NCBI RefSeq assembly: GCF_023369855.1
Contig: NZ_JAMBPP010000011.1
Span: 62,001-126,000 of the forward strand
Length of the DNA stretch: 64,000 nt
Direction of reading: 5' to 3'
From: Actinotalea alkalitolerans
GTDB lineage: Bacteria > Actinomycetota > Actinomycetes > Actinomycetales > Cellulomonadaceae
Part shown: piece after piece, positions 17,840-26,416 of the stretch
How positions within the stretch are numbered: position 1 is the first letter of the stretch
Layout: the number at the start of each line of letters is the position of its first letter
Translations under genes and position numbers: made by a program
The notes under the pieces: generated by a model
The model's input: the letters and a program-made list of their open reading frames with translations, nothing else
Databases searched by the model: none
What the model was told of the DNA's origin: nothing

Positions 17840-19276
17840 ATGTCCGCACGCGCGCAGATCGGTGTCACAGGTCTGGCGGTCATGGGCCGCAACCTTGCTC
17901 GCAACTTCGCTCGCAACGGCTTCACGGTGGCGGTGCACAACCGGTCGTTCGGTCGGACGCAGTCGCTGGTGGCCGACCACGGGCACGAGGGCGAGTTCGT
18001 CGCATCGGAGTCCTTGGAGGACTTCGTGGCCTCGCTCGAGCGGCCGCGCAAGGTGATCGTGATGGTGCAGGCCGGCGGTCCGACCGACGCGGTGATCTCC
18101 TCGCTGGTGCCCCTGCTCGAGGAGGGCGACATCGTCATCGACGCCGGCAACGCCCACTTCCCCGACACCCGGCGGCGTGAGGCCGAGCTCAAGGCCCACG
18201 GCCTGCACTTCGTGGGCACAGGGGTGTCCGGCGGTGAGGAGGGAGCCCTGCTGGGGCCCTCGATCATGCCGGGTGGCTCAGCCGAGTCCTACGAGTGGCT
18301 CGGTCCGATCCTGGAGAAGATCGCCGCCAAGGTCGACGGGGTGCCGTGCTGCACCTACGTGGGACCCGATGGCGCGGGGCACTTCGTGAAGATGGTCCAC
18401 AACGGCATCGAGTACGCCGACATGCAGCTGATCGCCGAGGCCTACGACCTGCTCAAGCAGGGTCTGGGTGCCTCGGCCGCGCAGATCGGTGAGATCTTCG
18501 CGCAGTGGAACAGCGGTGACCTGGAGTCGTTCCTGATCGAGATCACCGCGGAGGTCCTGGCCCAGGTCGACGTCGAGACCGGTGCGGCCTTCGTGGACGT
18601 CGTCCTGGACCGTGCCGAGCAGAAGGGCACGGGCCGGTGGACCGTGCAGAACGCCCTGGACCTGGGGGTGCCGATCACCGGGATCGCCGAGGCGACGTTC
18701 GCCCGCGCGCTGTCCGGCTCGGTGCCCCAGCGGGCGGCGGCCGCGGGGGTGCTGCAGGGTCACGCCGGGCAGTGGGACGTCACCGACCGCGAGGCCTTCA
18801 TCGAGGACGTCAGGCTCGCGCTGTACGCCTCCAAGGTGGTGGCGTACTCGCAAGGGTTCGACCAGATCGCCGCGGCGTCCGCCGAGTTCGGCTGGGACAT
18901 CGACCGGGGGGCGATGGCGCGGATCTGGCGCGGTGGGTGCATCATCCGGGCCCGCTTCCTGGACCGCATCACCGAGGCCTACGAGCGGGACGAGGACCTG
19001 CCGCTGCTGCTGGCCGACGAGTACTTCACCGGTGCGGTGGGCAACGGTGTCCCGGCGTGGCGCCGGGTCGTGTCCCAGGCCGCCCTCAACGGCGTGCCCA
19101 CCCCGGCGTTCTCCTCGTCGTTGGCCTACTACGACGGGGTCCGCGCCCAGCGGCTGCCGGCCAACCTCATCCAGGCCCAGCGTGACTACTTCGGCGCCCA
19201 CACCTACCAGCGCACCGACCGGCCCGGCACCTTCCACGTCCAGTGGACCACCGACCGCACCGAGGTCGAGGCCTGA
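17840..19276 (+). CDS. gnd: 6-phosphogluconate dehydrogenase, NADP-dependent, decarboxylating
   Basis: 478-aa enzyme of the pentose phosphate pathway that turns 6-phosphogluconate into ribulose 5-phosphate, CO2 and NADPH. The N-terminal dinucleotide fold starts with 'GVTGLAVMGRNLARN', followed by 'NRSFGRT' (phosphate contact), 'VSGGEEGALLGPSIMPGG' and the catalytic 'KMVHNGIEYADMQ'. The C-terminal helical domain ends with the usual 'AQRDYFGAHTYQRTD'. The length is that of the long (dimeric) form. ATG at 17840 follows GAGAGGAAACCTGAGG. Only 4 nt separate its stop from the ATP-grasp gene, so gnd probably heads an operon with the ligase and racemase. Confidence 0.97.
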   Translation: MSARAQIGVTGLAVMGRNLARNFARNGFTVAVHNRSFGRTQSLVADHGHEGEFVASESLEDFVASLERPRKVIVMVQAGGPTDAVISSLVPLLEEGDIVIDAGNAHFPDTRRREAELKAHGLHFVGTGVSGGEEGALLGPSIMPGGSAESYEWLGPILEKIAAKVDGVPCCTYVGPDGAGHFVKMVHNGIEYADMQLIAEAYDLLKQGLGASAAQIGEIFAQWNSGDLESFLIEITAEVLAQVDVETGAAFVDVVLDRAEQKGTGRWTVQNALDLGVPITGIAEATFARALSGSVPQRAAAAGVLQGHAGQWDVTDREAFIEDVRLALYASKVVAYSQGFDQIAAASAEFGWDIDRGAMARIWRGGCIIRARFLDRITEAYERDEDLPLLLADEYFTGAVGNGVPAWRRVVSQAALNGVPTPAFSSSLAYYDGVRAQRLPANLIQAQRDYFGAHTYQRTDRPGTFHVQWTTDRTEVEA

Positions 19277-19280
19277 GCCG

Positions 19281-20552
19281 ATGCCCTCTGCTGCTGTCCA
19301 GCTCCCGGACCTGCAGCCGGTCATCCTCGGTGGGGACATCGGCGCCTACAGCCTGGCGCGGACCTTCCACGAGGCCTACGGCACCCGGTCCGTCGTGGTC
19401 TCCACGGTCTCGACCGGCCTGGTCCGGCACTCGCGGATCCTGACCAACGTCGTCGAGCCCGGGATCGACGACGCCGACACCGCGGTCGCGCGCCTGCGCG
19501 CCATCGCGGCCCAGCACGTCGGGCGTCGCCTGATCCTGCTGGGGAGCGCCGACTGGCTGGTCCGGACGATCGTGGAGAACCGTGACCGGCTCGAGGACCT
19601 GTACGTGATCCCGTACACCACCAGGGACCGGCTCGACCTGGTGACCGACAAGGACCACTTCGGTCGGTTGTGCGCGGAGCTGGGTCTCGCGCACCCGACG
19701 ACCGTGGTGCACGACGTCGCAGCGGGCGGGGTGCCCGACACCTCGGGCCTGACGTTCCCGGTGATCGCCAAGACGGCCAACACCGCGGCCTACCACCAGG
19801 TCGAGTTCCCCGGGAAGAGGAAGGTCTTCACCGTCGCGACCCCGCAGGAGCTCGCCGAGCTGCTCGAGCGCATCCGCGCCTCGGGGTACACCGACTCGTT
19901 CGTGATCCAGGACTTCATCCCCGGGGACGACTCGGGCATGCGGATCCTGACCTGCTACAGCGACGCCCGTGGCCGGATGCGCTTCGCGTCCTTCGGTCAC
20001 GTCCTGCTCGAGGAGCACACGCCGGGCGCACTGGGGAACCCGGCGGGCATCATCACCCAGCCCGGGCCCGAGGTCGTCGAGCAGGCCCGGCGCCTGCTCG
20101 AGCACATCGGGTGGACCGGGTACGCGAACTTCGACCTCAAGTACGACCCCCGCGACGGTCGGACGGTCTTCTTCGAGCTCAACCCTCGTCTCGGTCGCAG
20201 CAACTTCTACATCACCGCGGCTGGGCGCAACACCGCTGAGCTGTACGTGCGCGAGCACCTGCAGGGCCTCGACCCGCTCCCCGACGACACCCCAGAGGTG
20301 CTGACCGAGGAGCACCTGTACACGGTGCTGCCACGCCCCCTGCTGCTGCGGTACGTCGCCGACCGGACGCTGCGAGCCCGCGCCCGCCACCTGTTCCGCC
20401 GCCGACACGCCACCAACCCGCTGTGGTATCGCGCCGAGCTCGACCCCCGCCGGGTGGCCTACCTCCTCGTCGCCCAGCTCAACCAGTTCCGCAAGTACCG
20501 CACTCACTACCCCCTGGTCGGGTCGAGCACCCGGTCGGTCGTGCCGCGGTGA
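19281..20552 (+). CDS. ATP-grasp amino-acid ligase, probable D-aspartate (or D-glutamate) ligase for the cell-wall bridge
   Basis: 423-aa ATP-grasp enzyme. It has the fold's lysine-bearing 'FPVIAKTAN' segment, 'SFVIQDFIPGDDSGMRILTCY' for nucleotide binding, and Mg-binding residues in 'DGRTVFFELNPRLGRSNFYIT'. Length and organisation resemble Aslfm, the D-aspartate ligase of Enterococcus faecium, which attaches D-Asp to the Lys side chain of the peptidoglycan precursor. The immediately overlapping racemase gene supports this, since it would supply the D-amino acid. Cellulomonas-type organisms have ornithine bridged by D-Asp or D-Glu. Acceptor and amino acid are inferences; it could be another ATP-grasp carboxylate-amine ligase. 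Confidence 0.75.
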   Translation: MPSAAVQLPDLQPVILGGDIGAYSLARTFHEAYGTRSVVVSTVSTGLVRHSRILTNVVEPGIDDADTAVARLRAIAAQHVGRRLILLGSADWLVRTIVENRDRLEDLYVIPYTTRDRLDLVTDKDHFGRLCAELGLAHPTTVVHDVAAGGVPDTSGLTFPVIAKTANTAAYHQVEFPGKRKVFTVATPQELAELLERIRASGYTDSFVIQDFIPGDDSGMRILTCYSDARGRMRFASFGHVLLEEHTPGALGNPAGIITQPGPEVVEQARRLLEHIGWTGYANFDLKYDPRDGRTVFFELNPRLGRSNFYITAAGRNTAELYVREHLQGLDPLPDDTPEVLTEEHLYTVLPRPLLLRYVADRTLRARARHLFRRRHATNPLWYRAELDPRRVAYLLVAQLNQFRKYRTHYPLVGSSTRSVVPR

Positions 20553-21268
20553 CCGCCGCGCCCGCACCGGTCGGCGTGATCGGAGGGGTCGGTCCGCTCG
20601 CCACGGCGTACTTCCTGGACAAGGTCGTGCGGCTCACGGCGGCCGAAAGGGACCAGGACCACCTGGACATGGTCGTCCTCAACCACGCGACCATCCCGGA
20701 CCGGACCGCCTACATCCTGGGGGAGTCGGCCCAGAACCCCGGCCCGGTCATGGCGCAGGACGCGCGTCGGCTCGAGAGGTTCGGGGTCAGCTTCCTCGTG
20801 CTGCCCTGCAACACGGCCCACTACTTCACCGACGAGATCGTCGCGGCCGTGCAGGTCCCGGTGGTGAGCATCATCGACGAGACCGTCCAGGAGGCCCGTC
20901 GCCGCGTGCCGGACCTCCGGTCGGTCGGTCTGCTCGCGACCTCGGGCACGGCACGGGCCGAGGTCTACCAGCGGGCGTTGGCCGACCACGGGATCGACTG
21001 CGTCCTGCCCCACGAGCAGGACCAGGCCGAGGTCATGCGGATCATCTACGACCAGGTCAAGGCGGGGCGGCGGGTCGACATCGACGCGTTCCGCGGCATC
21101 GTGGGTCGACTGAAGGAGCAGGGAGCCCAGGTCGTGGTGCTGGGGTGCACCGAGCTGTCGGTCGTCGCCGAGGACTTCGACCTGCTGTCCGACGCGACCT
21201 ACGTCGACTCGCTCGACGTGCTCGCGCGTCGGACCATCGAGCGCGCGGGCCACACCGTCCGCGGCTGA
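20549..21268 (+). CDS. Aspartate/glutamate racemase family protein
   Basis: 239-aa cofactor-independent racemase. Both catalytic cysteines are present, in 'VLPCNTAHYF' (near 86) and 'VLGCTELS' (near 197), and the N terminus 'VGVIGGVGPLATAYFLDKV' is typical of the aspartate racemase branch. The GTG at 20549 overlaps the ligase stop (GTGA), so the two are co-translated. Together they would make D-Asp and link it to a carboxyl or amino acceptor, most plausibly in peptidoglycan (inference). The downstream 61 bp to the convergent gene contain a few GC-rich complementary stretches but no clear terminator. Confidence 0.9.
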   Translation: MTAAPAPVGVIGGVGPLATAYFLDKVVRLTAAERDQDHLDMVVLNHATIPDRTAYILGESAQNPGPVMAQDARRLERFGVSFLVLPCNTAHYFTDEIVAAVQVPVVSIIDETVQEARRRVPDLRSVGLLATSGTARAEVYQRALADHGIDCVLPHEQDQAEVMRIIYDQVKAGRRVDIDAFRGIVGRLKEQGAQVVVLGCTELSVVAEDFDLLSDATYVDSLDVLARRTIERAGHTVRG

Positions 21269-21329
21269 TCCTCGCCACGTCGTGCGCAGCGCCGGGTTCG
21301 TGCCGGTGCACCCCGGACGGGCCGGCGTG

Positions 21330-21815
21330 TCAGCCGAGGCGGCTGGTGCCGCTGTACAGGTGGAGCACCGGCACCCTCAGGTGCTCGCGGGCACGCGAGG
21401 CCCAGTCCGTGTGGAAGGTGTCCTCGAGGGCGTGGGGGAGGGTCACCACGATCACCTCGTGCACGTCGTGGGTCGCCAGTGCGGCGCGCAGCGCCGGCAA
21501 CGGGTCGTCCGCGACGACCGCCCCGTCCGCGGTCGCGCCGGCGGCTGCGAAGGCGGCCAGGCTCCACTCGAGCTGTTCCTCGGCGGTGGCCCTGGCCACC
21601 TCGGGCTCGGGCTCGCGCCCCAGCACGGCATCCAGGGCCTCACGCAGCTCGCCCAGGCTCAGGTGGTCGACCAACGAGACGAGCACGTTGCGCTCGGTGT
21701 CGGCGGGGACCAGCACGTGGTACCGGACGTCCTGGTCGTGGTGCAGGGCGGTGATGTGCTCGACGTCGGCGGCCGCCAGGGCGTCCTCGGTCAGCACCAG
21801 GATGATCTCGCTCAC
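21330..21815 (-). CDS. UspA-like hypothetical protein
   Basis: 161 aa, unassigned. The alternation of hydrophobic strands and helices ('EIILVLTEDAL', 'VRYHVLVPADT', 'VHEVIVVTLPHAL', 'LRVPVLHLYSG') resembles a universal-stress-protein fold, but the usual ATP-binding G-x2-G-x9-G motif is not evident. Starts at GTG 21815 with TAGGCT 6 nt upstream, inside the end of the neighbouring gene. It follows the RibD-like reductase by 9 nt yet appears to have its own promoter. No function is proposed. Confidence 0.7.
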   Translation of the reverse strand: MSEIILVLTEDALAAADVEHITALHHDQDVRYHVLVPADTERNVLVSLVDHLSLGELREALDAVLGREPEPEVARATAEEQLEWSLAAFAAAGATADGAVVADDPLPALRAALATHDVHEVIVVTLPHALEDTFHTDWASRAREHLRVPVLHLYSGTSRLG

Positions 21816-21821
21816 GGTGCG

Positions 21822-21827
21822 AGCCTA
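21822..21827 (-). promoter_or_regulatory. Predicted -10 box of a leaderless promoter (UspA-like gene)
   Basis: TAGGCT on the minus strand, ending 6 nt before the GTG at 21815. Confidence 0.45.
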
Positions 21828-22613
21828 GTCGGACGTGACGAGCCAGCGCGCGAGGAGCACCCCGTCGGCGTGCAGGAGGTGGGTCGGTGACGCCCTCACG
21901 GCCGGTCGGTACCAGTCGGTCCCGTCGAGGATCCGGGGGGCGGGCCCGCCGACCAGAACCGGGCTCGTGGTCAGGCACAGCTCGTCGACCAGTCCCTCGC
22001 GCAGGAGCGCCGCGAGCAGGCTGGGGCCGCCCTCGGTCAGGATGCGGGGGTGGTCGCCCTCGGCCAGGGCGTGACGCACGAGGGCCAGGTCCACGGTGTC
22101 CCGGTGGACGTGGAGCCGATCGGCGGGCAGACGGCGGCGCAGGTCGGCCAGGTGGGGCGCCGCCTGCGTGGTGAAGACCCACGGCGCAGGGTGGTCCGCC
22201 AGCAGGTCGGGGGGGAGGTCCCCCGAGGCGGTGACCACGGCGAGCGCAGGATGGTCCGCCTGCCCGCGCGATCCGCGACCGGGCACGAGGGCAGGTGCGG
22301 TCCGCGGTGCACGGTACCCCTCGGAGCGCACCGTGCCCGCACCCACCAGGACGACGTCGGCCAGGGCTCGCAGCGTCGTGAAGACTCGCAGGTCGGCAGG
22401 TCCGTTGATCGAGCCGGACCGGCCGTCGGCGCCGGTCGAGGCGCCGTCCACCGTGCTGATCATGTTGCCGCGGAGCCACGCCCACCTCCCGGAGCCGGAC
22501 GCCCCGGGGTAGGCGTACAGGGCACTGAGCCGTGCCTCGGCGGGGTCCGGACCGATCGGGTCGCCCGAGCCGGCGGGGAGCAGGACCTCGAGGGCCGGTG
22601 GCGGGTGACTCAC
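21825..22613 (-). CDS. RibD C-terminal-like pyrimidine reductase family protein
   Basis: 262 aa, one dihydrofolate-reductase-like domain of the kind found in the reductase half of RibD. Visible elements are 'WLRGNMISTVDGASTG', 'VVLVGAGTVRSEGY', 'ILTEGGPSLLAALLREGLVDELCLTTSPVLVGG'. There is no deaminase domain. Such stand-alone proteins are common in actinobacteria and most are uncharacterised; a role in flavin or deazaflavin metabolism, or an unrelated NADPH reductase, is possible. Start GTG 22613 with TAGCCT 6 nt upstream. Divergent from zapE. Confidence 0.85.
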   Translation of the reverse strand: MSHPPPALEVLLPAGSGDPIGPDPAEARLSALYAYPGASGSGRWAWLRGNMISTVDGASTGADGRSGSINGPADLRVFTTLRALADVVLVGAGTVRSEGYRAPRTAPALVPGRGSRGQADHPALAVVTASGDLPPDLLADHPAPWVFTTQAAPHLADLRRRLPADRLHVHRDTVDLALVRHALAEGDHPRILTEGGPSLLAALLREGLVDELCLTTSPVLVGGPAPRILDGTDWYRPAVRASPTHLLHADGVLLARWLVTSD

Positions 22614-22619
22614 CCGCCG

Positions 22620-22625
22620 AGGCTA
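22620..22625 (-). promoter_or_regulatory. Predicted -10 box of a leaderless promoter (RibD-like gene)
   Basis: TAGCCT on the minus strand, ending 6 nt before the GTG at 22613. It lies 20 bp from the oppositely directed zapE box. Confidence 0.45.
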
Positions 22626-22645
22626 TCCGGTGCGGGAGCAGCACC

Positions 22646-22651
22646 TAGGCT
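22646..22651 (+). promoter_or_regulatory. Predicted -10 box of a leaderless zapE promoter
   Basis: TAGGCT ends 8 nt before the zapE ATG; there is no ribosome site. Confidence 0.45.
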
Positions 22652-22659
22652 GGGCACCC

Positions 22660-23715
22660 ATGAACGTGCCGCACCCGGTGACGTCGCCCCAGGCGCCGCC
22701 GCAGCCCCTGTCCCAGCGGACGCCCGACGTCCCTGCCGGCCAGCTCCTGGCCGGTTTCGTACCGCCGCGGCACTTCGCCGACGCGAGCTTCGACAGCTAC
22801 CACCCCGACCCCGGCCACCCGAGCCAGCAGGAGGCTCGCGACCGGCTGCAGGCGGTGTCCGACGAGCTCCGCCGTCCGCAGCCGACCTCGTGGTGGCGAC
22901 GCGCGCCCCGGACCCCGCCGGTGGCGCTCTACCTCGACGGGGGCTTCGGGGTCGGCAAGACCCACCTCCTGGCGGCCCTCGCGCACGCGGTCGGTCCGCA
23001 GGCCGCGACCTACGGCACCTTCGTGGAGTACACCCATCTGGTGGGGGCGCTGGGCTTCGCCCCCACGGTCAAGGCGCTCTCGCGCCGCAGGCTGGTCTGC
23101 ATCGACGAGTTCGAGCTCGACGACCCCGGGGACACCGTGCTGATGTCACGCCTGCTGCGCGAGCTGGCGGACGCGGGTGTCGCCCTCGCGGCGACCTCCA
23201 ACACGTTGCCCGAGTCGCTCGGCGAGGGGCGCTTCGCCGCCGAGGACTTCCTGCGGGAGATCCAGGCTCTGGCCGCACGCTTCGAGGTGCGTCGGATCGA
23301 CGGCCCCGACTACCGCCACCGCGACGCACCTCGCGCCGAGCGCGGGCTCGAGGACGAGGTCGTCCGCGCGGCCTGCGCGGTCGTCGAGGGTGCCACCTGC
23401 GACGACTTCACGGACGTCACCGCGCACCTGCGCACCGTGCACCCCAGCCGGTACGGGGCGATGCTCGAAGGGGTCCGTGCGGTCGGGCTGGTCGGCGTGG
23501 GGCCTGTCACCGACCAGGCCGACGCGCTGCGTCTGGTCGTCCTGGTCGATCGCCTCTACGACCTGGACGTGCCGGTGCTCCTGGGAGGGCAGGGGACCGA
23601 GGGTCTGTTCAGCGCCACGATGCTCAACGGCGGCTACCGCAAGAAGTACCTGCGGTCCTTGTCCCGGCTCGGCGCGCTCGCCGAGCAGGGTGCGGTGCTC
23701 GCCCGCCAGGGCTGA
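22660..23715 (+). CDS. zapE: Cell division ATPase ZapE (AFG1-like)
   Basis: 351-aa P-loop ATPase of the ZapE/AFG1 family. Walker A is GGFGVGKTH (near 95-103) and Walker B is 'RLVCIDEFELDD' (near 145). The N-terminal 'FVPPRHFADASFDSYHPDPGHPSQQEA' segment and C-terminal 'GLFSATMLNGGYRKKYLRSLSRLGAL' are family signatures. In E. coli ZapE acts on the Z ring; the role in actinobacteria is less clear. Predicted cytoplasmic. Convergent with the polyphosphate kinase gene, separated by 27 bp with no obvious terminator. Confidence 0.92.
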   Translation: MNVPHPVTSPQAPPQPLSQRTPDVPAGQLLAGFVPPRHFADASFDSYHPDPGHPSQQEARDRLQAVSDELRRPQPTSWWRRAPRTPPVALYLDGGFGVGKTHLLAALAHAVGPQAATYGTFVEYTHLVGALGFAPTVKALSRRRLVCIDEFELDDPGDTVLMSRLLRELADAGVALAATSNTLPESLGEGRFAAEDFLREIQALAARFEVRRIDGPDYRHRDAPRAERGLEDEVVRAACAVVEGATCDDFTDVTAHLRTVHPSRYGAMLEGVRAVGLVGVGPVTDQADALRLVVLVDRLYDLDVPVLLGGQGTEGLFSATMLNGGYRKKYLRSLSRLGALAEQGAVLARQG

Positions 23716-23742
23716 CCCTGCACCTCGGACGTGGCGCGGAGC

Positions 23743-24603
23743 TCAGCGGTGGGTCGACGCCTCGAGCCGGGCGAGCTCGACCTGCGGGTCGAAGCCCGCG
23801 GTGGGCCAGGTGAGGTGGAGGTCGTCCAGCGCGCGGGTGACCAGCTCGGTCACGGCCAGCCGCGCGTACCACTTCCGGTCGGCGGGAACCACGTGCCAGG
23901 GTGCGGTGGGGGTCGACGTCCGGTCCAGGACGGCCTGGTACGCCTCGAGGTACTCCGGCCACCGTTCGCGGGCGTCGATGTCGGCCGGGTCGTACTTCCA
24001 GTGCTTGTCAAGACGCTCGAGCCGTCGCCGCAACCGTTCTGCCTGCTCGTCCGGTGAGACGGCCAGGAGGACCTTGACGATCGTCGTCCCGGCCGCGGCG
24101 ACCTCCTCCTCGAAGGCGTTGATCTCGTCGTACCGTGGCTCCCACCCGGAGCGGGGCACGAGCTCCTCGACCCGCACGATCAGCACGTCCTCGTAGTGCG
24201 AGCGGTCGAAGACGCCGATGTACCCGGGGCGCGGCAGGGATCGCCGGACGCGCTCGAGGTAGTGCTCGGCAGCCTCCTGCGGGGTCGGCGCCGCGAAGGA
24301 GCGCAGCGCGACACCCTGCGGATCGACCATGCCGAGCACGTGCCGGACGACACCTCCCTTGCCCGAGGTGTCCATGCCCTGCAGGATCAGCAGCACCGAT
24401 CGGTCACCGCCGCTGCGCCCGTGCGCGAAGAGCCGTTCCTGCAGGTCGGACATGATCTCGCCGCGGTCGCCGGTCGCCGCACGGCCCTCCTTCTTGCCTG
24501 CTGACCAGCCCGGCGTCGCGGAGTGGTCGAGGCCCGCGAGGTCGAACCCGGGGGTGACCCGCAGCGCCGCCGCCGGCGACATCTCCCAGTGGTCGGCCGT
24601 CAT
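23743..24603 (-). CDS. ppk2: Polyphosphate kinase 2 family protein
   Basis: 286 aa. PPK2 enzymes transfer phosphate between polyphosphate and nucleotides. The P-loop is GMDTSGKGG (near 75-83), and family residues appear in 'FDRSHYEDVLIVRV' and 'DKHWKYDPADIDARERW'. Without alignment I cannot decide whether it prefers NDP, NMP or polyphosphate synthesis. The ATG at 24603 is one base after the treZ stop (TGAGATG), so it is the last gene of the glgX-treY-treZ operon. That links polyphosphate-driven nucleotide recharging with glycogen-to-trehalose conversion. Confidence 0.93.
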   Translation of the reverse strand: MTADHWEMSPAAALRVTPGFDLAGLDHSATPGWSAGKKEGRAATGDRGEIMSDLQERLFAHGRSGGDRSVLLILQGMDTSGKGGVVRHVLGMVDPQGVALRSFAAPTPQEAAEHYLERVRRSLPRPGYIGVFDRSHYEDVLIVRVEELVPRSGWEPRYDEINAFEEEVAAAGTTIVKVLLAVSPDEQAERLRRRLERLDKHWKYDPADIDARERWPEYLEAYQAVLDRTSTPTAPWHVVPADRKWYARLAVTELVTRALDDLHLTWPTAGFDPQVELARLEASTHR

Positions 24604-24604
24604 C

Positions 24605-26416
24605 TCAGAGCACCCGTGCGACGGTCGCCGACCGACCGGGAACGGTGACCGCCCCGTCGAGGGTGGTCGTCGCGGCCTCGTCCCACGCGGTCAGCACCTC
24701 GACCGGGGAACCGGGCGACAGCGGCACGGTCACCGCGTCGTGGCCGAGCACGAGGACCACCCGCAGCCCACCGCGGTGCACCACGAGCCAGGAGTCGTCA
24801 TCGGCACGGTCGACCGCGACGGCCGTGAGGTCCCCGGAGGTGAGATCCGGCTCGCTGCGCCGCAGGGCGATCAGCGCGCGGTACCAGTCGAGCATCCGCC
24901 GGTGCTCCTGGACCGCGGGCTCGGTCCAGTCCAGCAGGCTGTCGTGCACCGTCGAGGGCGCCTGGGGGTCGGGCACCGTCACCGGGCCCGAGTAGAGGTC
25001 GGTCCACCCGTGGCCGCCGAACTCGGCCGTCCGGCCCTCGCGGATCGATCGCACCAGGTCGGGCTCGGCGTGGTCGGTGAAGTACTGCCACCGGGTCCGC
25101 GCTCCCCACTCCTCACCCATGAAGAGCATCGGGGTGAAGGGTGAGGTCAGCACCAGCGCGGCGCTGATCGCGAGGCCACCGGCATCCAGCCGCTCGGAGG
25201 GCCTGTCGCCCAGCGCCCGGTTGCCGACCTGGTCATGGTCCTGGGCGAAGACGACGAACCGTCGGCCGTCGGTCGTCGGGGGCACGGGGGTCCCCCAGGT
25301 CGCGCCACGGAAGGTCGAGAAGGTGCCGTCGTGCAGGAAGACCGAGGTCAGGGTCTTGGCCAGCGCCTCGACCGTCCCGAAGTCCACGTAGTACCCGTGC
25401 CGCTCGCCCGTGACCAGGGCGTGCACCGCGTGATGGACGTCGTCGGCCCACTGGGCGGTCATCCCCAGACCGCCCTCGGCGCGGGGCGTGACCATCCGGA
25501 CGTCGTTGAGGTCGGACTCGGCGATCAGGGACAGCGGGCGCCCCACGGTGCTCGACAGCTGGTCGGCGGCGGCGGACATGTCGGCGAGCAGGTGGACGGG
25601 GGAGTCGTCCACCAGGGCGTGCACCGCGTCGACCCGCAGCGCGTCGACGTGGAAGTCGCGCAGCCAGTGCCGGACGTTGTCCAGCACGAACTGTCGGACC
25701 TCGGCGGCGTCCGGCCCGTCGAGGTTGACCGCCTGGCCCCAGGGCGTGTGGTGCCGGTCGGTGAAGTACGGGCCGAAGACGCTGAGGTAGTTGCCCGACG
25801 GCCCGAGGTGGTTGTAGACCACGTCGAGGCACACGGCCAGCCCGCGCTGGTGGGCGGCGTCGACGAACCGCTGGAGGGCTGCCGGCCCGCCGTAGGGCTC
25901 GTGCACCGCGAACAGCGCGACGCCGTCGTACCCCCAGCCGTGCACGCCGGGGAACGCCGCGACCGGCATGAGCTCGACGACGTCCACGCCGAGGTCGACC
26001 AGGTGGTCGAGACGGTGGACGGCTGCGTCGAGCGTCCCCTCGGGGGTGAACGTCCCCAGGTGGAGCTCGTAGATCACCGCACCGCGGACGTCGCGTCCCT
26101 CCCAGCTCGCGTCGGACCACTGGTGCGCGCGAGGGTCGAACGTGCGGCTCGCGGCGTGCACCCCCTGGGGCTGCCAGAGGGTGCGCGGGTCGGGTCGTGG
26201 TGCGCCGCCGTCGACCGCGAACGCGTAGTCCGTGCCGTGGGACAGGTGTCGTCCGGAGACCCACCACCCGTCGGCCCCTCGCTGCATGGCTGTCGTCTCA
26301 CCGGTGCCAGGCAGGTGCAGGTCGACCCTGGCCGCCGCGGGTGCCCACACCGCGGGCGCCCAGCCCTGGTCGGTCCACCCGTGCCGGGTGACCTGGACGG
26401 GTGAGTCGTCAGTCAT
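24605..26416 (-). CDS. treZ: Malto-oligosyltrehalose trehalohydrolase
   Basis: 603-aa GH13 enzyme that releases trehalose from maltooligosyltrehalose made by TreY. Catalytic aspartate is in 'FHVDALRVDAVHAL', the acid glutamate in 'LSLIAESDLND', and the third carboxylate in 'VFAQDHDQVGN'. An N-terminal CBM48-like domain (about 1-100, 'FAVDGGAPRPDPRTLWQPQGVHA') and 'YELHLGTFTPEGTLDAAVHRLDHL' are typical. The ATG at 26416 overlaps the end of treY by 8 bp. Cytosolic; works with GlgX and TreY to make trehalose from glycogen. Confidence 0.95.
   Translation of the reverse strand: MTDDSPVQVTRHGWTDQGWAPAVWAPAAARVDLHLPGTGETTAMQRGADGWWVSGRHLSHGTDYAFAVDGGAPRPDPRTLWQPQGVHAASRTFDPRAHQWSDASWEGRDVRGAVIYELHLGTFTPEGTLDAAVHRLDHLVDLGVDVVELMPVAAFPGVHGWGYDGVALFAVHEPYGGPAALQRFVDAAHQRGLAVCLDVVYNHLGPSGNYLSVFGPYFTDRHHTPWGQAVNLDGPDAAEVRQFVLDNVRHWLRDFHVDALRVDAVHALVDDSPVHLLADMSAAADQLSSTVGRPLSLIAESDLNDVRMVTPRAEGGLGMTAQWADDVHHAVHALVTGERHGYYVDFGTVEALAKTLTSVFLHDGTFSTFRGATWGTPVPPTTDGRRFVVFAQDHDQVGNRALGDRPSERLDAGGLAISAALVLTSPFTPMLFMGEEWGARTRWQYFTDHAEPDLVRSIREGRTAEFGGHGWTDLYSGPVTVPDPQAPSTVHDSLLDWTEPAVQEHRRMLDWYRALIALRRSEPDLTSGDLTAVAVDRADDDSWLVVHRGGLRVVLVLGHDAVTVPLSPGSPVEVLTAWDEAATTTLDGAVTVPGRSATVARVL

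Noticed and set aside
21269-21329. Terminator between the racemase and UspA-like genes
   Set aside because: Only a 6-bp CGCCGG/CCGGCG match with a long loop; not convincing in such GC-rich DNA.
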